Below are positions 36,276 to 44,486 of a stretch of DNA of 64,000 nt, in pieces. The stretch is from Stenotrophomonas maltophilia (lineage in GTDB: Bacteria > Pseudomonadota > Gammaproteobacteria > Xanthomonadales > Xanthomonadaceae), in NCBI GenBank assembly GCA_002435595.1, contig DJBL01000140.1, positions 1-64,000 of the forward strand, in the 5' to 3' direction. Made by a program: the position numbers and the translations under genes. Each line of letters opens with the position of its first letter. Position 1 is the first letter of the stretch. Under the pieces are notes generated by a model. The model made no database searches and was not told the origin of the DNA. It worked only from the letters and a program-made list of their open reading frames with translations.

Positions 36276-37388
36276 ATGGATAGCGTTGCTTCGCCCTACG
36301 ACTGGGACCTTGTCATCGTCGGCGCCAGCTTCGCCGGCGCGGCCTGTGCGCTGGCCGCCGCGCAGTACGGCCTGCGCGTGTGCGTGCTGGAACGCAAGGC
36401 CGATCCCGGCGCGCGCCTGCACACCACCGGCATCATCGTGAAGGAAGCGATCGAGCAGACCTGGCTGGGCCGCGCGCCTGCCGATCTGCTGCAGCGCGTG
36501 GAGCGTGTGCGCCTGTACGCGCCCAACCTGGGCAGCGTGCTGCTGGCCGCGCCCGGCTACTACTTCATGACCACCGATACGCCCAACCTGCTGCGCTGGT
36601 TGTCGGCCGAGCTGTGCGCCAATGGCGTCCAGGTTCGCCTGCAGCAGTCCTTCACCCACGCCCGGCGCGAGGGCGATGGCTGGCAGGTCGATGGGGCAGG
36701 GCGCACGCGGTATCTGATCGGTGCCGACGGTGCCACCTCGCGGGTGGCGCAGCGCACCGGGCTGGGCCGCGTGCAGGACAATCTATACGGCGTTGAGCAG
36801 GAGTTTGCGGGCGTCCAACTGGCCGAAGCCGGTGCGCTGCACTGCTTTGCCAGCAAGCGCTTCGCCCCGGGTTACATCGGCTGGGCGGCGCAGAATCCGA
36901 CCGGCGTGCAGGTGGGGCTGGCGCTGCGCCACGATGCGGCCCGCGCACGGCAGCCGGACCTGGAGGGATTCCTGCAGCATGTGCGCGACGTGGTCGGCTT
37001 GCCGGCTGCGGCGGTGCCGACCGCCACGCGCGCCGGGCTGGTGCCGTGCGGCCTGCCGGATGGCCCGATCACCGCACCCGGGGTGATCCTCACCGGGGAC
37101 GCAGCGGGCATCGTGTCACCGCTGTCGGCCGGCGGCATCCACTCTTCGTGGCGGCACGGTTGGGCGGTGGGCGATGCGGCCGGCCTGCACCTGCGTGGCA
37201 ATGGCCCGCCGCCGGAAGCCGTGGCGCGAAAGGCCGCGCCCACCTTCCGTCGCAAGCGCATGCTGCGCTGGGCGATGGACCACCTGCAGATGGACTGGCC
37301 GCTCAATCTGGTGCTGCACTCTGCAGTAATGCGGCGCGTAGCCGAACAGGTCTATTTTCATCGACGCGGAATGCCGGTGGCGGGGTAG
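36276..37388 (+). CDS. FAD-dependent oxidoreductase, geranylgeranyl-reductase-like
   Basis: A 370-residue flavoprotein of the FixC/geranylgeranyl reductase type. The FAD-binding Rossmann motif is VIVGASFAGAACALAAA, followed by LERK; GADGATSRVA and the C-terminal LTGDAAGIVSPLSAGGIH complete the FAD site. The ATG at 36276 was chosen because GAGGAG stands 9 nt upstream, although the frame is open for 42 more codons. The substrate is unknown; related enzymes reduce isoprenoid chains or hydroxylate aromatic compounds. It is isolated from any pathway genes and is bracketed by tRNA-Gly copies. Confidence 0.85.
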   Translation: MDSVASPYDWDLVIVGASFAGAACALAAAQYGLRVCVLERKADPGARLHTTGIIVKEAIEQTWLGRAPADLLQRVERVRLYAPNLGSVLLAAPGYYFMTTDTPNLLRWLSAELCANGVQVRLQQSFTHARREGDGWQVDGAGRTRYLIGADGATSRVAQRTGLGRVQDNLYGVEQEFAGVQLAEAGALHCFASKRFAPGYIGWAAQNPTGVQVGLALRHDAARARQPDLEGFLQHVRDVVGLPAAAVPTATRAGLVPCGLPDGPITAPGVILTGDAAGIVSPLSAGGIHSSWRHGWAVGDAAGLHLRGNGPPPEAVARKAAPTFRRKRMLRWAMDHLQMDWPLNLVLHSAVMRRVAEQVYFHRRGMPVAG

Positions 37389-37454
37389 CCACCGGCGCAC
37401 CGCGCGGCCGCGTGGCCTGGGCCACGCGCCGGACGCAGCGGCTGAACAAGGATG

Positions 37455-37483
37455 TTGACGGCGTGAAGGAATCCCGACACAAT
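37455..37483 (+). promoter_or_regulatory. Promoter of tRNA-Gly copy 2
   Basis: TTGACG (37455-37460), 17-bp spacer, CACAAT (37478-37483), about 80 bp before the tRNA. Confidence 0.6.
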
Positions 37484-37563
37484 AGCGCTCCTTCGACGCA
37501 GGTCGATGGGCCGGCAGCCTCCAGCACTTCACGGTGCGGTGCAGCCGGGGCAAGCGAAAGTCT

Positions 37564-37639
<76 letters not shown>

Positions 37640-37648
37640 GATTTCGAC

Positions 37649-37674
37649 AGGGCCCCCTCGGGGCCTTGTTTTTC
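37649..37674 (+). terminator. Terminator of tRNA-Gly copy 2
   Basis: GGCCCC and GGGGCC stem around CTC, followed by TTGTTTTTC. Confidence 0.75.
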
Positions 37675-37785
37675 TCCGCGGTGGCACGCGGGCATCCTGA
37701 TCGGCAATGCCGGCGGGGATGTGAAATAAAGTGTGAAAAGGCTGGTGTGTTACCTGCGGTTTCGGTAAGATACGCGCCTGATTTT

Positions 37786-37861
<76 letters not shown>

Positions 37862-37869
37862 CATCCAGA

Positions 37870-37897
37870 CCAGGCCCCGTTCTCGGGGTCTTGTTTT
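37870..37897 (+). terminator. Terminator of tRNA-Gly copy 3
   Basis: GGCCCCG and CGGGGTC form a stem with one G-T pair, followed by TTGTTTTA. Confidence 0.7.
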
Positions 37898-37934
37898 ATC
37901 GGGGTATGATCGCCCGGTAAGCGGTAAGGTCACC

Positions 37935-38008
37935 GGCCTGGTGGCAGAGTGGTTATGCACCGGACTGCAAATCCGTTGAGATGGGTTCGATTCCCGTCCA
38001 GGCCTCCA
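37935..38008 (+). tRNA. tRNA-Cys (anticodon GCA)
   Basis: A 74-nt cloverleaf with acceptor GGCCTGG/CCAGGCC, anticodon GCA at 37967-37969 and encoded CCA. TATGAT at 37905-37910 is a likely -10 element, so it may be transcribed apart from tRNA-Gly copy 3. Confidence 0.96.
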
Positions 38009-38018
38009 GATTCAAGCA

Positions 38019-38043
38019 AGAGCCCGCGCAAGCGGGCTCTTTG
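38019..38043 (+). terminator. Terminator of tRNA-Cys
   Basis: AGAGCCCGC and GCGGGCTCT form a perfect 9-bp stem around GCAA, followed by TTT. Confidence 0.8.
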
Positions 38044-38168
38044 CGTTGGGGCGGTCGTTTGCCGGGACGGACTTTGCCAAGGCTGGCGTGATCTGAATGC
38101 TTCAGCCAATCGCTTTATTCACGCCGCTGGAAGTGCCAGCATGACCCCCTATTTCGAGGACACAGCCC

Positions 38169-38618
38169 ATGCCCCTTCGCGCGATCGCCTACATCAGCGA
38201 GGCGTCCGCCGGCTTGTCCAGCAGTACTCTGGATGCGTTGGTCGAGGATGCCGCCCGCTTCAATTCCCTGGCCGGGGTCACCGGCGTGCTGCTGTTCGAT
38301 GGCGGGCGCTTCCTGCAGTATTTCGAGGGCCCTGAAGACGGCGTAGCCGCCGTCCACGAGCGCATCCTGCAGGCACGCAGCCATGCCGCGATCATCGAAC
38401 TGAACCGCGGGCGCGTGCCACGCCGCTACTTCCCGTATTGGGGCATGCGCTGGCTGGGCGTGGAGTCGGCCCTGATCCGTCAGCTGACCGCTGGCGACTG
38501 GTCCGGCTTCGCCCACGGCGTGGAGCAGGGTCCGGCCGTGCGCAGCGCGCTGGACCAGCTGCTCGGGCTGGTGGCCCAACGCATGGATGCGGTGCCGCAG
38601 GCCCACGCCGGCGGCTGA
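38169..38618 (+). CDS. BLUF-domain blue-light sensor, copy 1
   Basis: A 149-residue single-domain BLUF protein that should bind FAD and sense blue light. All key photocycle residues fall at the positions of short cyanobacterial BLUF proteins: Y8, N32, Q50, W91 and M93. Motifs are FNSLAGVTGVLLF and FLQYFEG. The C-terminal 50 residues are a helical cap with no output domain, so signalling must be through a partner. The ATG follows GAGGA. A paralogue lies at 45612. Confidence 0.93.
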   Translation: MPLRAIAYISEASAGLSSSTLDALVEDAARFNSLAGVTGVLLFDGGRFLQYFEGPEDGVAAVHERILQARSHAAIIELNRGRVPRRYFPYWGMRWLGVESALIRQLTAGDWSGFAHGVEQGPAVRSALDQLLGLVAQRMDAVPQAHAGG

Positions 38619-38705
38619 GCCGGGTGCCGCGGCGGCCGTTTCTTCACCCGTTCAGGACGATGCCCTGACCAAGATGGGGACCGGTTCCCGCGCGAGACTG
38701 CCCCC

Positions 38706-38927
38706 ATGGCCTTGGCCCTGTTGTTTGCCGCCGCCGCTACGCCCGGTTCGTTCTGGGCCTCGCCCAGCAATGTGAGCGGGGTGGTCTGGCTGCTGGTCGG
38801 GCTGGCCGGCATCGCGTTCTCGCTGGTGCTGGGCAAGGCGCTCAAGCGCTTCAACGGCCTGGTCTGGGCACTGCTGCTGGCCGGTATCGTGATCGGCGTG
38901 TACGGGGTCTGGCGCATGGGGTCATGA
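38706..38927 (+). CDS. Small two-helix membrane protein
   Basis: A 73-residue protein with hydrophobic segments VVWLLVGLAGIAFSLVLG and LVWALLLAGIVIGVYGVW separated by a basic KALKRF turn. Third codon positions are strongly G/C as in real genes here. The ribosome site is weak. I recognise no family. Confidence 0.6.
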   Translation: MALALLFAAAATPGSFWASPSNVSGVVWLLVGLAGIAFSLVLGKALKRFNGLVWALLLAGIVIGVYGVWRMGS

Positions 38928-39194
38928 CCGCCACGCGGTCGGCGCCCTGACATCTGACTGTCAACACTGCCGGTGCATGCTGCCCGGCAGGACGGTGGTC
39001 GCCCGCATGAACCGTTCAGCGCTCGCCGCGCGTTCGTGCTCCTGCCAATTGACTTGACGCGAAGACCGTGCAAATTTTGGGTGAACCGCAAGTGAATCCA
39101 TTGCCGTCCGGGGTGTCTTTGTTGTCTTTGCGCGACAAGCTGCAAACAGGGTGGTTGCTCGTCTCCGATGCAGGGCAAGTCCAAGGGAGGTCGT

Positions 39195-39431
39195 ATGCAC
39201 TACGGCGTACATGACTTGGCTGACGGCGTGCGCACCGAGCTGGAAGCCAGTTACAGCAAGCATGGCTGCGGCCCGGAATTCTGGACCACATATCAACAGG
39301 TGCTGGAACGGCTGGTCCCCAAGGGCCGCAGCCGCACCCAGGTCACCAATGAGCTGGCGTTGATCATCGAGCAGCTGGGCATCGTCCGGCGCGCGCAGAT
39401 GGTGCCGCCGCGTACCACGCGGACGCGCTGA
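39195..39431 (+). CDS. Small hypothetical protein
   Basis: A 78-residue soluble protein, MHYGVHDLADGVRTELEASY and on, rich in charged residues and predicted helical. GGGAGG stands 4 nt before the ATG; an in-frame ATG at 39168 is an alternative. It contains a single cysteine and no known motif. The upstream 260 bp hold no other gene. It stands alone, tail-to-tail with ccoG. Confidence 0.6.
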   Translation: MHYGVHDLADGVRTELEASYSKHGCGPEFWTTYQQVLERLVPKGRSRTQVTNELALIIEQLGIVRRAQMVPPRTTRTR

Positions 39432-39489
39432 AACCGGTTGGGGGACCGGGCCATCCCCGGATGGCAGGCAGGGGGCGGGGAACCAACGC

Positions 39490-40581
39490 TTACAACCGAT
39501 GCAGGCCGATACCCAGCAGCACCAGCAGGGTGGCCAGCGCTGCCAGTGCGCGCGGCCGCAGCCACCGCGTGGCCTGCTGCTGCATGCGGTTGTCGCTGGC
39601 CAGGCCGATCAGACCGCCAGGGAAGCCCCACGCACGCATCTGCGTATTGCAGGCATCCACGCAGTGGCCACAGGCGATGCAGTCCGGGTGCGGGCCACTG
39701 CGGACATCCAGCGCCATCGGGCACACCTGTACGCAGGCCGCGCAGTCCACGCAGTCCCCGAGCCGATCGTCGGCAAAGCGCGGCATCGGTCCGGCCAGGG
39801 CCGGGTGCGCGGCGCGGAAGGCGTAGTCGCGGGCACTCACCGGATCGAGCAGACCCCGCCCGCGCTGCATCACCGCGCCCCGTCCCGGCGCCCGTGGGCC
39901 GCGCGGTTCGCCCCGGCGTGCGTCGTACTGGACGTGCGGGGTGTCCCGGTCGCAGAGGCTGGGACAGATCCGCGCGTAGGGACACAGGTCCAGGCAGACC
40001 TGCTCGCGCAGGAAGCCGGCATTGCCCCAGGTGGCCAGGGCGTAGAACAGCACCCAGAAGGTTTCCCAGCCGCTCCAGGCCGGTGGCCATGCGCCGACGA
40101 CCAGATCCCGGACAGGGCTGAACAGGCCTACGAAGGTGATCCCGGTCCACAGCGCGACGGCGGCCCACAGCAGGTGCCTGACCGCGCGCGCCAGCGGCGG
40201 CCACGGCAGGTGCCGTGCACAGCGCTGTTCTATCCAGCGGAACAGGTTGCTCCACAGCGTCTGCGGGCAGCCATGTCCACACCACACCCGGCCGGCCAGG
40301 GTGGTGAGCAGGACCAGCGCGCTGGCCAGCACCGCCAGCAGGCCCAGCAGCACGCCCAGGTCCTGTGGCCACAAGGTCAGCCCGAACAGGTCGAAACGGC
40401 GCGCGGGCAGGTCGAACAACAGCGCCTGGCGGCCGTCCCAGCGCAGCCACGGCAGCACGTAGAACGTGGCCAGCAAGGTGGCCGACAGCAGCGCGCGCCA
40501 GCGCAGCGCCGGGCGCGCGCGCGGTGGCGGTGGCGGCGGCGCGGTCGGTTCAACCAGGTGCAGGTGCAGGCGCTGGGGCAT
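39490..40581 (-). CDS. ccoG: Cytochrome c oxidase accessory protein CcoG (RdxA/FixG)
   Basis: A 363-residue membrane ferredoxin-like protein. Several helices surround the cysteine motifs GRVWCGHGCPQTLW and CLDLCPYARICPSLC, followed by two [4Fe-4S] clusters in CVDCAACVQVCP and CIACGHCVDAC, and a last C-terminal helix. CcoG reduces copper for cbb3 oxidase assembly. The C-terminal immunoglobulin-like domain of longer CcoG proteins is absent. The genes for cbb3 oxidase subunits are not in the window. The small membrane gene upstream ends 2 bp before its start. Confidence 0.93.
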   Translation of the reverse strand: MPQRLHLHLVEPTAPPPPPPRARPALRWRALLSATLLATFYVLPWLRWDGRQALLFDLPARRFDLFGLTLWPQDLGVLLGLLAVLASALVLLTTLAGRVWCGHGCPQTLWSNLFRWIEQRCARHLPWPPLARAVRHLLWAAVALWTGITFVGLFSPVRDLVVGAWPPAWSGWETFWVLFYALATWGNAGFLREQVCLDLCPYARICPSLCDRDTPHVQYDARRGEPRGPRAPGRGAVMQRGRGLLDPVSARDYAFRAAHPALAGPMPRFADDRLGDCVDCAACVQVCPMALDVRSGPHPDCIACGHCVDACNTQMRAWGFPGGLIGLASDNRMQQQATRWLRPRALAALATLLVLLGIGLHRL

Positions 40582-40583
40582 GG

Positions 40584-40880
40584 TCAACCCAACGGCACGT
40601 CGTCGTCGTCGCGGCGCAGCGGACGCGACAGGTACCAGGTGACGCCGCTGGACGCGGCGGTCACTGCCCAGAACATGAAAAAGCCCAGCGTGTAGCCCAG
40701 TTCGCGGCTGAGTGCATGCGCCGGGAAGCTGATATCGCGCAGCCGGAGCGGATCGACGAAGGCGAAGAACACCATGCTGGCCAAGCCCGCCGCGACGAAG
40801 CTGGGCCACAGGATCGTGCCCCATTGCTGGATCAACTGCCGGCGGCGGCTGGCCGCAGGTGGGTCGTGCAGGTCGGTCAT
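40584..40880 (-). CDS. Small membrane protein upstream of ccoG
   Basis: A 98-residue protein from the ATG at 40880 (a GTG three codons earlier is possible) with two helices, TILWPSFVAAGLASMVFFAF and TLGFFMFWAVTAASSGVTWY, and a charged tail RRDDDDVP. It is conserved in context with ccoG in my recollection of xanthomonads, but I know no function. It is co-oriented with ccoG 2 bp away, and an FNR/Anr-type box lies 114 bp upstream in the divergent gap. Confidence 0.75.
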   Translation of the reverse strand: MTDLHDPPAASRRRQLIQQWGTILWPSFVAAGLASMVFFAFVDPLRLRDISFPAHALSRELGYTLGFFMFWAVTAASSGVTWYLSRPLRRDDDDVPLG

Positions 40881-40993
40881 TGCGGCCACGGTCAGGAGGG
40901 AGGGGCAGGGCGTGTCTATACTGGTCGGCAGCCGTCCGGGCCGCGCGCAACCTGGCTGGGCTCACAGACTAGGGCGCCCGATCCGGCCCGACA

Positions 40994-41007
40994 TTGATCC
41001 TGATCAA
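40994..41007. promoter_or_regulatory. FNR/Anr box between ccoG operon and globin gene
   Basis: TTGATCCTGATCAA is a perfect match to the FNR/Anr consensus TTGAT-N4-ATCAA. It lies between the divergent ccoG pair and the truncated haemoglobin gene and could control both under low oxygen. Confidence 0.85.
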
Positions 41008-41075
41008 GGCTCCCCCGGGCCCGCGCGCGCATGCTGCGCATCACACGCGGCGGGCCGTCGCCGCAGAGGTATTCC

Positions 41076-41528
41076 ATGCTTGATCCGTCCACCACCGCGT
41101 TGCCCACGCCCTCGCTGGCGTTGTGCAGCGAGCAGGAGGTCACCCGGCTGGTCCACGACTTCTACGCGCGGGTCCGCGCCGAGCCGCGTCTGGCGCCGGT
41201 GTTCGCCGCGCGCGTGCACGACTGGGATGCGCACCTGGCCCAGCTGGTGGATTTCTGGTCGGCGATGCTGCGCGGTACCCGCCGCTTCAGCGGCGCGCCG
41301 ATGCCCAAGCACATGGCCATGGACGAACTGGACCGCGACCTCTTTGATCGCTGGCTGGCGCTGTTCCGGCAGACCACCGCCGAGAGCGGCAACGCGCCGA
41401 TGCAGCGCCTGGCCGACGATGTCGCCACGCGCATCGCCGACACGTTCTGGCGCCGTTTCCAGATGCTGCGCTGGCCGCAGTTGCAGGTGGTCGGCACCGC
41501 CGGGGCAGGAACTCCGCCGCTGGATTGA
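41076..41528 (+). CDS. Group III truncated haemoglobin
   Basis: A 150-residue protein of the trHb group III (P) family. Aligning from memory with Campylobacter Ctb, the haem-pocket residues are kept: Tyr30 (B10), His53 (E7), Trp61 (E15) and the proximal His79. The group binds O2 or NO and in Campylobacter moderates oxygen and nitrosative stress. The ATG follows GAGG by 7 nt. It is 69 bp from a perfect FNR/Anr box and is followed by hemN, so it belongs to a low-oxygen group. Confidence 0.9.
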   Translation: MLDPSTTALPTPSLALCSEQEVTRLVHDFYARVRAEPRLAPVFAARVHDWDAHLAQLVDFWSAMLRGTRRFSGAPMPKHMAMDELDRDLFDRWLALFRQTTAESGNAPMQRLADDVATRIADTFWRRFQMLRWPQLQVVGTAGAGTPPLD

Positions 41529-41538
41529 TCTGGCTCAA
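41525..41538 (+). promoter_or_regulatory. FNR/Anr-like box before hemN
   Basis: TTGATCTGGCTCAA matches TTGAT-N4-ATCAA except for one base. It overlaps the globin gene's stop codon and lies 35 bp before hemN, which is often FNR/Anr controlled. Confidence 0.7.
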
Positions 41539-41572
41539 TGCGCGGGCCACGCAGGCCGCGCAAGCTGCGGCC

Positions 41573-42982
41573 ATGGACACGATCTCGCCTGCCGCCGCCG
41601 GGCTTGCCTGGCACTTCGACCCGGAACTGCTGCGTCGCCACGACCGCCCGGGCCCGCGTTACACCTCCTATCCGACCGCGCCGCATTTCCATGACGGCTT
41701 TGGCGAGCACCAGCTGCATGCGGCGATCAGCGCCAGCAACACCGGTGCGCGACCGCTGTCGCTCTATGTGCACGTGCCGTACTGCAGCAGCCCGTGCTTC
41801 TACTGCGGCTGCAACCGCGTCATCACCCGCGACCACAGCCGTGGCGTGGCATATGTGGCGCGCGTGCTCAGCGAAGCGGACCAGATCGCACCGTTGTTCG
41901 ATCCCTCGCGCGAGGTGATCCAGCTGCATCTCGGTGGCGGCACGCCCAATTTCCTGGCCGCCGCGCAGTTGCGCGAGCTGGTGGAAGGGCTGCGCCAGCG
42001 CTTCCGTTTCAGCAGCGCGGCCCACCGCGATTTCTCCATCGAACTGGATCCGCGCTTCGTCGACCGCGCCGACATCGCCGGGCTGGCCGCGCTCGGTTTC
42101 AATCGCGCCAGCCTGGGCATCCAGGATTTCGATCCGGTGGTGCAGCGGGCGATCAACCGCGAGCAGGGGGTCGAGCAGACCCTGGACATCCTGCGCGCCT
42201 GCCGCGAGTTCGGCCTGCGCTCGGTCAACGTGGACCTGATCTACGGGCTGCCGCACCAGACCCAGGCCGGGTTTGCCCAGACTCTGGAGACGGTGCTGCG
42301 CGAGCGCCCCGACCGCCTGGCCGTTTACGGTTACGCGCACCTGCCGCAGTTGTTCAAGGCGCAGCGGCAGATTCCCGAAGCGGCACTGCCCAGCCCCGAG
42401 CAGAAGCTGGGCCTGCTCGGCCTGGCGGTGCGCCGGCTGTCGCTGGCCGGGTACCAGTACGTGGGCATGGACCACTTCGCGCTGCCCGACGAAGATCTGT
42501 CGCAGGCCCAGCGCGCCGGCCAGCTGCATCGCAACTTCATGGGCTATACCACCCATGCCGACACCGACCTGGTCGGGCTTGGGGCCAGTGCGATCAGCCA
42601 CATCGGCGACAGCTACAGCCAGAATCCGCGCGAGCTGCCGGCGTGGGAGGCGGCGGTGGATGCCGGGCGCCTGCCGGTGTGGCGCGGCCTGCAGCTGGAT
42701 GCCGACGACATGCTGCGCGCGGCGGTGATCGGCCAACTGATGTGCCAGGGCGAGGTGGACGGCCGCGCGCTGGCGCACCGGCACGGCGTGGACTTCGACA
42801 GTTACTTCGCCGATGCGCTGCGGGCACTGCAGGCCCTGCAGGACGACGGGCTGGCCGAGTACGCCGATGGCATCGTGCGCAGCACCGAGCGCGGGCGTCC
42901 GTTGCTGCGCCTGCTGGCGATGTGCTTTGACCGCTACCTGGCCCGCCCCGATCAGCCGGTGCGCTACTCGCGGGCGATCTGA
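41573..42982 (+). CDS. hemN: Oxygen-independent coproporphyrinogen III dehydrogenase
   Basis: HemN is a radical-SAM enzyme that makes protoporphyrinogen IX without O2. The 469-residue protein has the cluster motif CSSPCFYCGC (C71, C75, C78, C80), the GGGTPNF SAM loop, and RASLGIQDFDP and GLPHQT further on. Length and N-terminus match HemN rather than the shorter HemW. The start is the ATG at 41573 after the FNR-like box. Haem supply, a globin and CcoG in one place all point to adaptation to low oxygen. Confidence 0.97.
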   Translation: MDTISPAAAGLAWHFDPELLRRHDRPGPRYTSYPTAPHFHDGFGEHQLHAAISASNTGARPLSLYVHVPYCSSPCFYCGCNRVITRDHSRGVAYVARVLSEADQIAPLFDPSREVIQLHLGGGTPNFLAAAQLRELVEGLRQRFRFSSAAHRDFSIELDPRFVDRADIAGLAALGFNRASLGIQDFDPVVQRAINREQGVEQTLDILRACREFGLRSVNVDLIYGLPHQTQAGFAQTLETVLRERPDRLAVYGYAHLPQLFKAQRQIPEAALPSPEQKLGLLGLAVRRLSLAGYQYVGMDHFALPDEDLSQAQRAGQLHRNFMGYTTHADTDLVGLGASAISHIGDSYSQNPRELPAWEAAVDAGRLPVWRGLQLDADDMLRAAVIGQLMCQGEVDGRALAHRHGVDFDSYFADALRALQALQDDGLAEYADGIVRSTERGRPLLRLLAMCFDRYLARPDQPVRYSRAI

Positions 42983-43036
42983 GCGCGGCCGCAGATTCCC
43001 AAACCGGGCCCGATCAGGCACCCTATGCGCGGCGCT

Positions 43037-43123
43037 GCCCGGATGGCGAAATTGGTAGACGCATCGGACTTAAAATCCGCCGGGGGCAACCCCATGCCGG
43101 TTCGATTCCGGCTCCGGGCACCA
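43037..43123 (+). tRNA. tRNA-Leu (anticodon TAA)
   Basis: An 87-nt class II tRNA with acceptor GCCCGGA/TCCGGGC, anticodon TAA at 43071-43073, a long variable arm and encoded CCA. No obvious terminator follows. Confidence 0.97.
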
Positions 43124-43221
43124 GCACCGCACCGGTTTTCCCGCAGACCCGGCGCGGTGCGCGCAGGGCGCGGGCCAATGCCGTTAGCATGGGCATTCCC
43201 GTCCCGCCTGCGACCGCCGCC

Positions 43222-43914
43222 ATGCTCACCCTCCATATCGGCAACAAGAACTACTCGTCCTGGTCGATGCGCCCGTGGGTGTTGATGACCCAGGCGGGCA
43301 TCGCGTTCGAGGAAGTGCTGCTGCGTTTTGACAGCTTCGATCCGGACTCGCAGTTCAAGCGCCAGGCCAGCGCATTGTCGCCGTCGGGCACGGTGCCGGT
43401 GCTGGTCGATGACGGCCTGGTGGTGTGGGACACGCTGGCCATCGCCGAGTACCTGGCCGAGCGCCATCCCGACAAGGCGCTGTGGCCACAGCCGGTGGCC
43501 GCGCGTGCGCTGGCGCGCAGCGTGGTCGCGCAGATGCACAGCGGCTTTGCCGCGTTGCGCGAGCATTTCCCGATGAACATCGAAGCGCAGTTGCCGGAGG
43601 TGGGCGCGCGCGTGCTGCGCGAACAGCCGGCGGTCGTGGACGACCTGCAGCGTTTGCAGTCGCTGTGGGAGGGGCTGCTGGCGCGACACGACGGGCCGCT
43701 GCTGTTCGATGGGTTCAGCATTGCCGATGCCTTCTTCGCCCCGGTGGTGATGCGGCTGATCACCTACGCGGTGCCGGTCCGCGCGCCGGTGCAGGCCTAC
43801 ATGGACGCGGTCTCGGCGCTGCCGGGGGTGCGCCAGTGGGTGGCCCAGGCGCGGGCCGAGCACGACTTCCGCCCGTTCGAGGAGCCGTACCGGCAGGCCC
43901 CCGACCCGCTGTGA
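43222..43914 (+). CDS. Glutathione S-transferase family protein
   Basis: A 230-residue GST. The thioredoxin-like domain carries the N-terminal NKNYSSWSMRPW (catalytic serine region), PSGTVPVLV with the cis-proline, and DTLAIAEYLAER for glutathione binding; the rest is the helical domain. The start was set at MLTLHIGNKNYSSWS. The substrate is unknown; it resembles the YfcF group. Its stop directly abuts the stop of the convergent HD gene (TGATCA at 43912-43917). Confidence 0.92.
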   Translation: MLTLHIGNKNYSSWSMRPWVLMTQAGIAFEEVLLRFDSFDPDSQFKRQASALSPSGTVPVLVDDGLVVWDTLAIAEYLAERHPDKALWPQPVAARALARSVVAQMHSGFAALREHFPMNIEAQLPEVGARVLREQPAVVDDLQRLQSLWEGLLARHDGPLLFDGFSIADAFFAPVVMRLITYAVPVRAPVQAYMDAVSALPGVRQWVAQARAEHDFRPFEEPYRQAPDPL

Positions 43915-44379
43915 TCAGGGCGCGTGCGCGGGCATCGGCACGCCCAGCGCGTGCAGCGCGTGCGCGTACTTGTCGATCAGCCGCAGCTGCACGTCCTGTG
44001 GCAGGTACTGCAGGCGCTGCGGATCGCTGTTGTCGGCGATGTCGGCCAGCTTGACCTTCAGTGCCAGCGGGTTGGCGCGGATGGCGGCGTAGTACGCCTC
44101 GGCAGGGGTGTCCTGGCGCCGGGTCAGACAGGTCACCGCCGCGCGGATGTGCGCCGGGAACGCGGCCACTTCCGCGGCAAACGCCGGGCAGTCTTCGACC
44201 ACGTCATGCAACCAGGCCACCGCTTCGGCATCGTCGTCGCCGCGTACCCGCGCGGCCACGCGCGCGACATGGCCGATGTAGGGCAGGCCGGCCTTGTCGG
44301 TCTGGCTGGCGTGCGCGCGGTGGGCCAAGGTCTGGGCGTTGCGCAGGGTATCGATGGGGCGTTCTCCGAGGTCGGGCAC
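43915..44379 (-). CDS. HD-domain phosphohydrolase-like protein
   Basis: A 154-residue protein with the metal-binding HD pattern: HRAH, YIGHVARVA, AVAWLHDVVED and VKLADIADN, similar to the hydrolase part of RelA/SpoT-like and other small HD proteins. No synthetase or regulatory domain is present, so it might be a small nucleotide phosphohydrolase; the substrate cannot be told from sequence. No in-frame ATG exists at the front; the GTG at 44379 has CATAAT exactly 6 nt upstream, which indicates a leaderless transcript. Confidence 0.85.
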   Translation of the reverse strand: MPDLGERPIDTLRNAQTLAHRAHASQTDKAGLPYIGHVARVAARVRGDDDAEAVAWLHDVVEDCPAFAAEVAAFPAHIRAAVTCLTRRQDTPAEAYYAAIRANPLALKVKLADIADNSDPQRLQYLPQDVQLRLIDKYAHALHALGVPMPAHAP

Positions 44380-44385
44380 TCCCGC

Positions 44386-44391
44386 ATTATG
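44386..44391 (-). promoter_or_regulatory. -10 element of a probably leaderless transcript
   Basis: On the minus strand CATAAT is followed by GCGGGA and the GTG start of the HD gene, a 6-nt gap. The spacing supports the GTG as the start. Confidence 0.55.
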
Positions 44392-44486
44392 CCGACACGA
44401 CCGTGCAGGCCCGGGCAACGCAAACTTTACGCAGCCGCGCGCGCAGGCCCGTAGTCTGCGCACGACTCCATCACAGGCAAGGCAGC

